NCBI GenBank assembly: GCA_964035545.1
Contig: OZ037767.1
Coordinates: 5,269,680 to 5,333,679, forward strand
Source: Bugula neritina
Lineage: Eukaryota; Bryozoa; Gymnolaemata; Cheilostomatida; Bugulidae
Direction: 5' to 3'
DNA: 64,000 nt
The first letter of the stretch is position 1. The number at the start of each line of letters is the position of its first letter. Under the pieces are notes generated by a model. It did no database searches and was not told where the DNA came from. It was given only the letters and a program-made list of their open reading frames with translations. Shown here piece after piece: positions 36,901 to 62,552 of the stretch. Both the position numbers and the translations under genes were made by a program.

Positions 36901-39900
36901 ACGCTCAAATGGAAGGTAAAGAGCTGCACACATCTGCTGTTCTCACTGGCCAAATCCTTTATTGATACGTGAGCAACTATATTATATTGATCTGAGTTGC
37001 TGTTATTTTAATGTATAGGATTGGGAACTGAACTGGCAACATATGACGAGTCTTTGACAGACAGTTTTGTTGGTATGAATAATTAGTGGAAAAACTCTCC
37101 AGAAACAATAATATTATTGAAATAAGAATAATATTAATGAATTTTTTGAAAAAAAACCAATTTACTTCTTCAAAAAATATTTTAGCTCAGATTCTTGAGG
37201 TGATGGTAGTCATGGAAAAATTGAGAAAGCCTGTGTTATTGATTAGAAACGTAGCAAAGGAAGTTATGTTCTCGTGATAATTTCAACCCTCATCTCAAAC
37301 CAAAATTTAGTATGAATGTTAAATAATTTGAGCTATTAAAATTTTTCCACTACTGCACTCAAATGAGATTTAGTTATAGCACTATTGCTATGATCAAAAT
37401 AAACTTTGCTTGTGTTTTTAGTTTGGATCTCTTTGGGAATTTTTTCTATGTCTCAGCCTACAAATATGACTTTTTATTGACAAAGGGACTACCCAAATTC
37501 AAGTGTATATAGAATTATATTTTTAACATGGTACTGTATAGCATAATGCGTTGCTGTTACAGCAGGTATAATTTTAGAAATGGCGAAAACCCACTTTTTT
37601 GAAAAAATTCATATAATTTCAGCTTCATGCATATTTTTGTCATAGAAAATAATTGAATTAAAAGCAAATAGAAATGTTGTTTACATGCAAAGAGATTAGT
37701 TACATAATAAAATGTTATTTGTACTGACTTCAGATTAGAATATAATAGTTTTAGTCTTTTCCTTGTAGGACCAGAAATCATAGGCTTATGGAGAAGTAAG
37801 ATTTGAGAAGCCATACCTAATATTGTAAGAAAAAAAGAGAAATTTATTTTCATTCTTTTTTATCAATATTTTGAATTTGCAGTGAAAGTAATCCATGCAA
37901 AATTTCTTTCTATCACACATTCTAAAACACAAAATGCACTAAATAATCATTAAATTTTTTTAGACTCTACACATGCCTATAGTTAAAAATCAAACTTCAC
38001 TGGCATTCTTAATTATTAACCTTGAGATTTTTGTTTAGTTATTAAACCTAAAGTCATATATTTTATATTATTTCAGTTTTTGGAGAGACTTTCACTATAT
38101 ATGCAATATTATTCATTAATAAATAACCAGTGAAGATGCTATATATATAATTTTTTGCATTAACATGTTCCAAGTGCCATGCATGCATCTTGTAAATGAT
38201 GCAGGCTCTATCAAGCTCTCCCATAGTATAACACCACGTATCATGCATACACATCAGGCATCTTTCACTGTATTATTTTCTTCCCAGTGCTTTACATGCA
38301 CTATATTGAATACAATCACTCCAAATAAATTAATTAGAACTCATGCGATGATGATAATACTTCTTTAGATTGTATAAAATATATCTTCTTTCTCGTCATG
38401 CAACCCTTTCCTTATTACCAACAATCTAGCAATTTACATTCTTCATCCCTGCCGTCTTCTCAAAAGCACAACTCTATTATCTAAAGGCAATGCCGCTATC
38501 AACATTTTGTTATTAGTCCACACTGGTCCTTTAATATTACTAATTCTTCATGCAACATAAATTAGCTGTATTCCAGAAAAGTGAGCTCTGGCTTGTCAAC
38601 AAATAGCTGGCATGCAATGCTTGTCAGGCACAATGGTCAATACATTTAGAACTGAAATAGATAGATGCCATTTTCACAGAATTCACTTAGCTGCAAAATA
38701 GCTGTTCAAAGTAAAGGGGGTAGAACTTACAGGCCCCTACCAGCTTACTGAATTCCGCGACTACCAATATCTAGTTCAGATATGCGTGGTTAAACCAAAT
38801 ATGTGACATCAATACAAAAGTATTATATTATATAATTGGATAAGCTGTCTTTTGTCAATGAAATCTCATCCAGATAAGTTCCTTCAATGGACTCCCAAAT
38901 ATTTTAATTGGATGCAATTATCTGAGCTAAACAGAGATGGCAGTTAAAAGAAACCATTTGCATCTTTATTCAAATGGAGTTAGTTAGAAGCGAAAACTAA
39001 TTCAAACTAGGATAATCGTATTAATGATAATAAATATGAATGCTTTTTACGATTAGAATGTTTAAAAATTGAAGATGTGCTAAATTTTGGTTTGAAATTG
39101 AAACCCTTCACCATGTTTTTCATAAAATATTGCTCAATTACTTTTTTTGCAGTGAAAGTTTGAAAAGCTCCTTAATTGAATTCTATAAATCTGTGTGCTA
39201 TTACTATGTTGACTGAAAGGCCTAAATCTGTGTTTATATTTGCTTGCAAAAGTTGTTTTATAACAAACCATGGCCAGTTTTATTTTTTAAAAAAGTTTAT
39301 AGAAAATACATTTTGCAAACACTAATAGTTTAGACAAGTTTGCAGACCAAGTATTGCAATATAAAACAACTTTGCAAGTGTGGGGTGTTTTAGAGAACTC
39401 TCTCAGATACTTGTCACCTAGTTAGCCTTAGAAAGAAGATAGGATATATCTGTCTCGGCAATTACTACAACCTGTTTATATAACTACTTCATAGGATAAG
39501 CTTAGATAGGTTCTGCTCTAGACTGTGTGCATGTATAGGCAGTATATTCCCACAGCTTATTCTAGGCACTTGCAGTTACGTAGTGTATTTTTCAGTTTAT
39601 TTCGCTAAGCGGAAATATAATCACAAGGCTTTACCAAGCACTTGATGTATTTCTAGACTGGTTAATTTTGGCTTTTGGCTGAACTAGTCTCATTATTGGA
39701 GACTAAACCCAATTTTGATTATCAGTGATTGGTAACTCATAGCTTTGGTAACTACAGTTTATAACTTGTATTGGAATAATGTTACATTTATATAATAACA
39801 AGATTATTATCATCAACCTTGTTTCTGTAAATGACGTAATTATAGGTTTTTGTATGCATTACAGCCTATACATAAGTTTTATTGCGGCTCATGCATATTT

Positions 39901-41763
39901 ATCTAGTATGTTTTACCCAAAGATAAACCAAAATACCAGTTTATGGCTTAATATAGTGATCGATGGGAAATATTATATATAGGCCTATTTACTTCATGGA
40001 ATAAATTCAGTTTCTGATAAAAATATACTATAATTTGTATCTCATCATATTATGTAAATTCAAAAATCAAAATCAAATTTTGTTGTACATAATGCTTATG
40101 ACCAATAAAAACTAACTACCAAGTTGAAAAAATGCTAAAGATTGTAGCTACTAAGTATCTTTGTACCATTTCAAACTTTGATATTGCTATTATAACCACC
40201 CATTGACTCACCAATATATTTAAACTAATTTTCACACAAGTTGGGAATATGAATTACCTCAAAATTAGATCAGAAAGCTCCGATGAGAAAAAATATTCCT
40301 AGTTATTTACATTTAGCATTGAGTAATTGTGATAATGTTTTAGTCAAGGCAAGATGTTAACTAAGTTTATCAATTTAGCTAATGGATGGGAAGGTGGTAA
40401 CTCTAATGACTTTCTAAATTACTGCTGGTGAAGCTAAAGAAAAAGTAAATACTCAACAACATTCGGAAATAAGTATTAAGAGTATTGGGATTAAAAAATC
40501 ACACGGTGTATTACACTAATAGGTTTAGCATCCACTTATCATACTGCTACCAATCTGTTTCATCAAATGTGTTGTTTATGATGGAACTTAGCTAGCCACT
40601 CCAACCAGCTCACCACTTGCATGCTGAAACACGTTCTCAATAAACTGTCATGTAGATCAATTGGCTAAATTCTTAACATTTGAATGTTTTTCATTAAACT
40701 TTTGTATTGCAAAAAATGTCAACCAGGTTATTGGGATGGTATTATAGATTATATATCACTTCCATGTTTAAACTCGAAAGCTAATGTACCGAATATATTA
40801 CCATCTTTTTACTCTTTTTTTATATAAAAAACATTTGACTTCAAAGACCAGCTTCATATAAAATTTTCAGATTACCACTTGGGAGGTCTAAAGGATCAGA
40901 TAAAACACAGCATCTGCTTAATTTTTGTTCACAAAACTGTTTCCTCCCAAGCAATTAACATCTTGTATTATCCAGAGAATAATATTGTCACACTCTTTTT
41001 GTATTTTTATATTTTGCTAGATTTTAATCTATAAATGTCACCATTGTTCACTTTCTTTTGCTAACAACTTCTGAATGAATATACACGCCCACATATTAAT
41101 GTGATTTCTGCAATTAGGGTGACAGGAATACAAGTCTATAAAATAAGTTAATGATGTGTCTGTAGCACTTTTTCAGGTTGATAATTGCTTTTGTGGTTTA
41201 TGACAAAAGGGTATCATTTTAACCTTTTTGTTAAGATGCGAAGTCATTATACAAGGCATTGTTATTCTCGTGTTCATCTCGTGTCATTGCAGTCAAAATG
41301 AATAATATCAAAATACAACATCTTCAAAATTATCATCTCAAAATACAGAAAAATGAGAGCAGCTGAAATAATATATACATAATCATTGATCAGGCTAGCA
41401 ATAAATTATTGACATTTATCAAAATTCATTCGATCAACAGTAGTCACTGTTATAACCAATGAATTAAAACTATTACAACAATTATTACAAACGAGCAGTT
41501 TTACGAGAAAACTGATTGGGCGGTTAGCTATCATCATTTGATTGGATAGTTTACCACAGAAAGATTATTACAATAGCTATACTGACAGTGGTCTAATACA
41601 GTCCCTACATGTCCAATCTTCTATTGATATGTATCTGCACATGGATCAATGTATACATTGTTTAGTTACCTCCCCTATTATATGATTATACATCCATATA
41701 AACCACTGTATATCAACATGATAGTCAGTCAGGGATACTCCTTCAAACAGGTCACATCTTCGA
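33941..41763. other. Gene-poor region upstream of the Six3/6 gene
   Basis: No exon could be supported across about 7.8 kb. The open frame at 34029-34217 has no recognised signature. The region is uniformly AT-rich with few repeats. Given the neighbouring developmental homeobox gene, enhancers are expected here by analogy with other Six loci, but none can be named from sequence. Just upstream of the gene, an ATTGGGCGG word (reverse CCAAT overlapping a GC box) lies at 41515-41523 and may mark its promoter. Confidence 0.45.
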
Positions 41764-41790
41764 ATGTTATTCGAAACACACCAATCAACA

Positions 41791-54900
<13,110 letters not shown>

Positions 54901-55202
54901 ATAAAATTATATAAATAATTAAACAACATGCATTTTCTGCTTCATTAAAGTAGCTTTAATTTTTTTATTTGTTGAATATATAAAGAAAGCAAAATGCTAT
55001 TAAAAATATATTTGATATGTGCATAGTTTTACTGATTGATGAAATGTTAGTTTATATGTAGATTAAATTATGTAACTAGAGTTGTCTTCACCTATTTTGC
55101 TAGTAATGATCGAGCAAGTTTTTAAATTCTCCATGAGTGAGAATGCCATATACATATATCAGTATTGTATGCAAAGTTGATATTACATAATTCTCATAAA
55201 AG

Positions 55203-55367
55203 CTCACGCAAGGTTTTGGTTGCCATCTCTGTGAGAAACTCTTGATGGAAGGGCTTTTTTTTGTTAAGTTGGGATAAGACTTATTCAGATGGAGCATAGG
55301 AGCAATTATGACTGGATGCTTTACTTAATATCACCAATGGCCTTTGTCGAGGTTCGAACCCATGTGT
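55203..55367 (-). mobile_element. SINE, copy 6, lacking the A box end
   Basis: The tail (GGTTGCCATCTCTGTGAGAA), body (GCAATTATGACTGGATGC) and B-box region (GGTTCGAACC) are present. The part of the tRNA head carrying the A box is missing. The GATGCTTTACTTAATATC stretch is a degraded version of the family's central block. Confidence 0.75.
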
Positions 55368-56789
55368 GATAGTTTCATGTTCCCTAATTTTGATGAAGCT
55401 AAAGCGCAGCAATCGTTAGTAGATACGTAGAGTTGCTTCCTCAATGCAGCATGCTTTTTGGTTTAAAGTTGATTTTCTACTTTAGGTTGAGGTTGTGGGG
55501 GCTGCGATGATCGTTTCGCAACCCATTGTGACGATTGTAGCGTTTGAGTTTTATGAAACACCGCGCTTTAAAACAAATAGTGTTAGAAGCAGCCCCAATT
55601 TTGGAATGGCTTAGTGCAGGTTTATATAAACACTGTTGTTCAAATTCTACACCCTTAACGCCAATCCCGATACCCCGGTCAATGCACTTAGTGACCATCA
55701 ACTCGGTGCTGCTTTCAGTATCTTTCTTCAATTTGTTATTATTTTGTTTTCCAGTTGAGTATTCTGTGCGAGCGTTCGTGCATGCTAACCATAGTGTTTA
55801 TTATTATTTTTATTGTAATCAGGAAGAATGAATCAAACTGTGACCAGCTGACTTTGCAATTTGCAGATTTTGTATTAGTGTTGCATGTCTCATTACTGTC
55901 ATTAGCTGTGTTGAGTTTAATTTTAGTTGATTCACTTTCAACAACTGCAAAGTGAAAGTGCAATGTTATTGTTAAAGTTAAACTTAAAGTTAAACTTAAT
56001 CATAATGACTAATGAGTGATGATGTAATACTAATAGTAATTGTATTACTTTACTATTACTCTATTACTATTAGGCTTAGTTTTAGTATAGGTAATTAGTA
56101 TTACTAAGTCAAAATGTTAAACTTAAACCTAATACTTATACTAAGCTTAAGGCTAATGGCACCAATCATAATCATAATGATAATGATAATCATAATCATA
56201 CCGATACGTCATAATAATGATAATCTGATTATGATAATCATAATATTTCAATCTAATCAGTAAATGTAATCGCTCTCTAATGAGTAATGATTGTAAATGT
56301 AAGCAACACTAGCAGTAACTCACTTGCCCTTGGTCTTAATCTTTTTTGTAAACATGACTTTACTTGTGTGAACAGTGTGATAGATTTATATAATATTTAA
56401 ATATATAGCCTACATATTTAAATGGTTTTAAATTAGAATATAATAGTTGCATTCATGATAATCGTATTAATGATTTATAACAAATGCACTAGTCATTCGA
56501 ATAATTATAATGATGGTGATTATAATAATTATTGTTTTGTTTATTAGGAACATTATCAATATGGTTATGAATGTAATATTATTGGTAATTGTAATCTTTT
56601 AATAACTTATTTCTAGTTATTGCCATAGACCTAGTGATGATTATATATTATTATTTATATTGGGAATTAACACTAAGAGAAAAAATTGTTGAAGCTAAAT
56701 TTACAAGTGGTTACCACACTGAACTTGTAGTGATTTACATGATTGTATATGCATTCTATATTGCATATTTAAATCATATATATGACTAT
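55368..56789. other. Intergenic sequence with a richer-GC block and a degenerate repeat tract
   Basis: The block at about 55480-55740 is less AT-rich than its surroundings and has open frames on both strands (minus 55477-55731, plus 55544-55831). I do not recognise either product. From about 55960 to 56320 the sequence is degenerate low-complexity (AAGTTAAACTTA, TACTATTAC, ATAATCATAATG words). Confidence 0.45.
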
Positions 56790-57293
56790 GAGTCTTTGTA
56801 GTTGATACGTAATGTGTCCCTGTAGTTGATGTGTAGTGTGCTCCTGTAGTTGATGTGTAATGTGTCCCTGTAGTTGATGTGTAATGTGTCCCTGTAGTTG
56901 ATGCGTAATGTGTCTCTGTAGTTGATACGTAATGTGTCCCTGTAGTTGATGTGTAATGTGTCCCTGTAGTTGATGTGTAGTGTGTCCCTGTAGTTGATGC
57001 GTAATGTGTCCCTGTAGTTGATGCGTAATGTGTCTCTGTAGTTGATACGTAATGTGTCCCTGTAGTTGATATGTAATGTGTCCCTGTAGTTGATGTGTAG
57101 TGTGTCCCTGTAGTTGATGCGTAATGTGTCTCTGTAGTTGATACGTAATGTGTCCCTGTAGTTGATACGTAATGTGTCCCTGTAGTTGATATGTAATGTG
57201 TCCCTGTAGTTGATGTGTAGTGTGTCTCTGTAGTTGATGCGTAATGTGTCCCTGTAGTTGATGTGTAGTGTGTCCCTGTAGTTGATGCGTAAT
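56790..57293. repeat. 24-bp minisatellite, 21 units, ending at the UBR7 start codon
   Basis: Twenty-one units of a 24-bp repeat reading CTGTAGTTGATGTGTAATGT followed by GTCC, with five recurring variants (GTGTAATG, GTGTAGTG, GCGTAATG, ACGTAATG, ATGTAATG) and CCC/CTC changes. The last unit runs directly into the UBR7 ATG. Because the unit is a multiple of three, the minus strand stays open as a Thr/Ser/His/Tyr-rich frame (56701-57387), which I treat as an artefact. Units with AATG carry a short upstream ORF (ATG TGT CCC TGT AGT TGA). Confidence 0.95.
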
Positions 57294-57294
57294 C

Positions 57295-60200
57295 ATGACT
57301 AGTGGTGAGCCAGGGACCAGTGAGTTTACTGAAGGAGAAGAGGAAGTGCCAATCTCTCTGAATGAATATATAGAAGCTGAAACCCAACTGGAAGAAGATG
57401 CCAGAGCAGTGCTGGGTAGCTCAGATGCACAGAACTGTTCATATGCAAAGGTTAGCTACAGTCTGTTGACAGAGCGACATCGAGTGTATTTATTTTATAT
57501 ACAGTGATCTCTCCTTAACTCACGATTTCTTTTCTCGCAAAATTCAATAGGTTACTAGAAGGGTTTGGGCCTCTATTTTGTGTCTTATGTATGTGTATAG
57601 GGACAAAATGGCCAAATTAAACATATCCATGAGTTAAATATGATGTTCTATGTCACGAATTGAGGGTTAGAGATTTGCAGCTTAGAGAGTTATGGAGGGA
57701 GCACTATATTAGTAAACTGGTGTGTCTAAACTGTCTTATCTGCAGGGATACGTGAAGAGGCAAGCTCTGTATACATGTGTGACGTGTTCTACTGAAAAGG
57801 GAAAGGCGGGGATCTGCTTAGCTTGCAGTCTCAACTGTCATGATGGCCATGACCTTTATGAGCTCTACACCAAGGTACACTTCTGGTGGTTTACACTGTA
57901 TACGTCTCTGTTAGGTCTCTTATTCCTGCCTTTTATGGTGCAAACCGCATCTACTTGGTGAATTGTAATCTAAACAATATTCAATTACAAGACATTTAAA
58001 TTATTTCTGTACCTATTGACTTAGTAAGTGATTAGAAAATCTTCATTTTTCAATGTTGCAGCTTTTGAGCTTTAGTAAGCAAGTAATTGCTGTAAGGGGT
58101 TTGAGTCTAACCGCCCCATATTATTTAATTTGTGTAGCACTATAAATTTTGTATCCTACACCTGAAAACCAATTTTCTCTCTTGTTTTACTAGCTGATTT
58201 ATTTTTTTTCTGAATATAACTTTAGAGAAACTTTCGGTGTGATTGTGGCAACAGCAAGTTTGAAACTAAATGTAAGTTACTGGCTGGCAAGGAGGTGGTT
58301 AATACAGACAATAAATACAATCAGAACTTCACAGGCGTCTACTGTGTCTGCCACAGGCCATATCCAGACCCAGAAAGTGAGGCAAGTATGGTTTGCCTGG
58401 GTTTTGTATGCAGACGTTTACATGAGATTCATGTTATGAGTTTCTATGCTTTGGTTGAATGATTTCCACTTTGTTTTACTTGATTGGGGAGATGATTCTA
58501 GTGCTTTCATAAAATGAATTCAGCATTATTTCTCTTATCCAATAACAATTTTTACAGACTAGCATTTTTCATTAATTTCCTGAGCTGTAGCAGCCAGTCT
58601 GTTAATGATGGGAGTTGTTTTTTCTAGTTGTGTTGAATACCAGTTAGTTCTCTAATATCTAAGCACCTAGGGTTTTCGAGTGTGAAGCAACAAATTTACT
58701 AAGCTGGCTTAGTTGAGGTTTGTCCTTTTAGAATGTGTTCCTAAACTTCTGTCACCTGTTACAATGAAAGCAAAGTGCAGTAAATCAAAAATACAACTTG
58801 ATATAATTATGACTTTTTGAGCATCTTCTCAATGCAAAGTGAGATTGTGCCATAGCAACAGAATTTAAATTTTTTTAGCATTTTTTAAATTTTGTTCATG
58901 CTGCTAGCCTAAATTTTCAAAAAATACTTCTATATAGTTGTTTTAATGATTTTTGTGGCTTTAGTTTAATTGTAGAGACTTACGATAATTTCCCAATAAT
59001 GTTTAGGATGACAGAGAGATGATACAGTGCTGCGTATGTGAAGATTGGTATCACGACAATCATCTTGAGCTCGACAGCGATCAAGCACCTGCTGACTACG
59101 AAGAGATGATCTGCGTCACGTGTGTTCGGCAGCATGCCTTCCTCCTGAATTATGGCTCCAGTTTTGTTGCTGGTATTTATGTAGCAATATTCTAGATATA
59201 TGAATATTTTTTTAGACACTGTAGGAGTATCTGATATACCTGGAACCTTTTTCATGATTTACATTCTAGAGTCATAGTGATAATGGTACTGGAACTATAT
59301 AGTGTTGCATGATATTTATTTATTCCAGTTACCACAATCTTTGTAGTATTATTTGTAACACCATAAAATATTGCTGAATACTGAAAGTGGAATTTTAGTG
59401 TGAAAGTTCCTCCAACCTAAGAAATCTAAAAATCTATCGTTATGGATAAACAAAAAAAACTCCCGCAAATTTATAGTCACCATCCCTATGAGAAACCCCC
59501 TGATGAAAAGGGTTTTTGTTAAATCAGGCTGAAAACTTATTCAGATGGGACACAAGAGCAGTTATGACTAGATGCTCTTCCTAACATCACCTATGGCCGT
59601 TGTTGGGGTTCAAACCCATGACTTTGTGTTTACTAGGCAAACGCTCTAACCCCTAGACCACTGCTACTCCCTATCTTTATGGATATATTCATCTGCAGAG
59701 AAGTTGTCTCCTACTGACGAGAAAGTAGAGGTCAGTGTTACCAAATCTGAACACGACTGTAAGAATGTGAAACAGGAAGCGTCTGATGATGCGGCTACGG
59801 CTACAAAGCCTGAGGTCGACAGTACGCCTCTACATGATGTCAACTCTCAGTCTATCAAACAAGAGCCTGGTTAGTTGAGGCTAAATTCTGTCTTTTTTAA
59901 AACTATTTCTGAAATACAAGTTTTATTTGAAAAAGTAAGCAAGTAAATTTATCAAGAGCTTGTCTTTTCCTTGGTCTACCTAAATTTAGCTTCGAGATTT
60001 AAAAGAGATTTTCTGCTATTTTCAAGTTAGCAACTCTCAATATAAGTTGAAAGCGTTACCCCAGCTCTGATTGATATTTATACACAGTATAGTACGTATC
60101 ATGTGTTGTAGAAGTCAAGCTGTGTCCATATCTGAAGACACACAAAGGTTCTATGTACAAACCCAGGACACTATTCATGGTGGCTGAGTGGCGGACTAAA

Positions 60201-61726
60201 CTGTGCACATGCAGCCAGTGTGTCCAGCTGTATAGAGAGAAGGATATTGGTAAGTTGTATGCTGCATATTCCACCTTGTGTCATGCGTTTGTTTGTTTGT
60301 TTATCTACACACAATGTCTGTATTTGCTACCTTGTGATAGGAAAGAATGTTTGTGTATTCAAAGTGATAACTTATTAATCTAATTTTACCAAAATTTTCT
60401 GTAATTGAAACGTTTTTTACACTTATGAGTTTTAACTTGGAGTGTTTCTCACCTATTCCATTAACTTCTTTTTATTCTGATGTCAAATTATGGCCTATAA
60501 ACAGAAAATATGTTTTAGATTTATATTTGTGTTAACAATTTGTTGCTACAAGTTGGATGCATGCATTCACTATGTAGCTATTTTCATTGCTTTATTTATA
60601 CTTGAATCAATATATTGATTAAGTTGCCACTTGATATAAAACACAACTTGAGCTAGAATAAGCCATTTTGGTGATGTGTAGGCTACAGAGTGGTTAGGGG
60701 TACTAATAGACCGTCCCCTATCTCATCATTGGTTTGATTGCAGAGTTTCTGCTAGACCCAGAGGATCCTAATCATGTGTATGAAGAAGCTAATGTTGAGA
60801 ATGCAGATGGTGATAGTACGAGCTACGAGCAGGGAATGTCGGCTCTCTCCTCCCTGGACCGTGTGCAGCAGGTGGAACTGATTGCTGGTTATAATGACAT
60901 GAAGGAAAATCTCGTGGAGTACTTGCGGAAGTTTGGTTCTAACAAGGTATAATACACACCTGAAATACTATGACTTGCGCTACTCATGTGTACTGTTTGT
61001 GCTATATGTGTAAACATGTAAGTGGTGCTTTACGTGACATGAAATGTTAACCTTTTAGGGACTAGATACTATATAGTGCTTCAAGAGCCAATATAAATTT
61101 CAAATGAAAACATAATGTTTAGCTTATTAATGGCTAGTTTTCCATTTATTGTGAGTGCTAGGTCATGAAGCCTAAATAATTCAAGCCTAAGAATTTTAAT
61201 GGCGCAGTTTTAGATGTTGAGGTTAGCAATCACTATGACTGCTGCTCTAGTGATAAGATAACTCTGGTTTTCTGGTAGAATATTTGAAATCAATTTGTGA
61301 TTGGGCAGATAACTCCCATTTAATTAATAATGGTTTTCTTGGACTTTCCTTGGGTTACTCCCAATTTTGAATTAAAAGTAACTGCCCACAAGGTTAAGCA
61401 GTTAAATTATGCTGTTTTATTAACTAGAAACCAATTATTGCATAACTCCGACTGAATAATCATACAAGGGAGACTACCTCTTCCTTAACTTACTTTATAT
61501 TAATTTTAAGCATCGCATTTTCACTATGATTGTCTAAACCCCTGCCATTGTAGCATACCACTTGCAGGGCTATACATGTACAGTTTTTATGGAGTTTTTC
61601 TTTTATTGGGTTAATTATTAATTTCTTTATTTTTAGGTTATTCGAGCTCAAGATATTCAAGAGTTTTTCACTGACCTGAAGAATAAACGAAGGAAATTGT
61701 CAGTACCCCCCTCTTCATGTTCATAG
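57295..61726 (+). CDS. UBR7: UBR7-like protein (UBR box and PHD finger, putative E3 ubiquitin ligase)
   Basis: Eight exons join in phase: 57295-57450, 57746-57874, 58226-58381, 59007-59172, 59699-59869, 60112-60249, 60744-60946 and 61637-61726, giving 402 aa (human UBR7 is 425). After an acidic N terminus comes the Cys/His-rich UBR box (about 48-110: VKRQALYTCVTC, GICLACSLNCHDGH, NFRCDCGNSKF). A PHD-type zinc finger follows (about 133-198: GVYCVCHRPYPDP, MIQCCVCEDWYHDNH, MICVTC). The C-terminal part has WRTKLCTCSQC, LSSLDRVQQVELIAGYNDMK and a basic KNKRRK tail. The human protein is reported as an H2B ubiquitin ligase. An in-frame TGA just upstream supports the 57295 start. Intron 3 must use a GC donor (GAG then GCAAGT) to keep frame and the family's spacing. 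A 24-bp minisatellite abuts the start codon and a SINE sits just upstream of exon 5. Confidence 0.95.
59462..59671 (-). mobile_element. tRNA-derived SINE, copy 7, in UBR7 intron 4
   Basis: Complete copy. Tail side AGTCACCATCCCTATGAGAA, body CTAGATGCTCTTCCTAACAT, and reversed tRNA head (GGTTCAAACCC, CTCTAACCCCTAGACCAC). The element ends only about 27 bases before the exon 5 acceptor at 59698, so it may contribute to the branch-point region. Confidence 0.85.
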
Positions 61727-61970
61727 GAGTAAGAAATGAGACTAATTGCCTTCACCAATCTCTCTAATCTCACAACCATTTACGTCCTATGCTAGTCAAA
61801 ACTTACAATGCTAGATATTTTTTAAAATGGTCTTTTTTTGACAGATTTTAAAATGATATAAACTTCCTTCATAACAGTGTGGAGATGATAATTTGGATGT
61901 TTTTTTAATTAAACAAGAGCAATGGCATGATGAACAACTGCTATTTCTTGTTTGATGCTTTCAGACAGAT

Positions 61971-61976
61971 AATAAA
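61971..61976 (+). terminator. Poly(A) signal of UBR7
   Basis: AATAAA about 245 bases after the UBR7 stop codon in AT-rich sequence, at a plausible 3' UTR length. Confidence 0.6.
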
Positions 61977-62552
61977 GTGATCAGTGTCAAGATGAAAACT
62001 TATCTATAGTAATTTCATATAATATAAACCGATAACCTCTTGATATAACAGAACTCAACATTATATTGTATAAAATGATTTAGTTTATTAATATGGCACT
62101 GCAGTGATTTCAAATTTCTATAGATTTACACTGGAATTTTGATTGGAAAAAGAAATAGATATAAAAATATTTACAATTGTTAATTTATGTTCAGAAAAAC
62201 ACCTGTCGAAATGCCGACTGCCTAATACTAAAGCAGGTAATTAACTCTAGCGATTGTCTTCTCACTATAAAATCCATATAATAATATACAGAAACCTAAT
62301 AGAGCGTTACATTAGATAGTAATAAATATATATAAGAATGGAAAAAAGTTAATAAAACATTACATGGAAAATATAGATATGTATAAAAATGATAATTACA
62401 TATTTGTCCATTAGAGTGAATTCAATTCCATAAAAATAAAGAAATTACTGACTAGATACAAAGTATGACTGCATTATGATGTACATGAGTCTAGTGCAAG
62501 AGGGAGCATTGCATATATGTAATAGCACATGTGCCATCTTGATTACTATCAA

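Noticed and set aside
56701-57387. 228-residue Ser/Thr/His/Tyr-repeat ORF on the minus strand, mucin-like
   Set aside because: It is the reverse reading of a 24-bp minisatellite whose length keeps frame automatically; a second frame (56769-57296) is open too, and it overlaps UBR7 exon 1.
58377-58382. GT donor for UBR7 exon 3 (GAAA then GTGAGG)
   Set aside because: It shifts the frame and creates an immediate TGA in exon 4; the GC donor five bases later keeps frame and family length.
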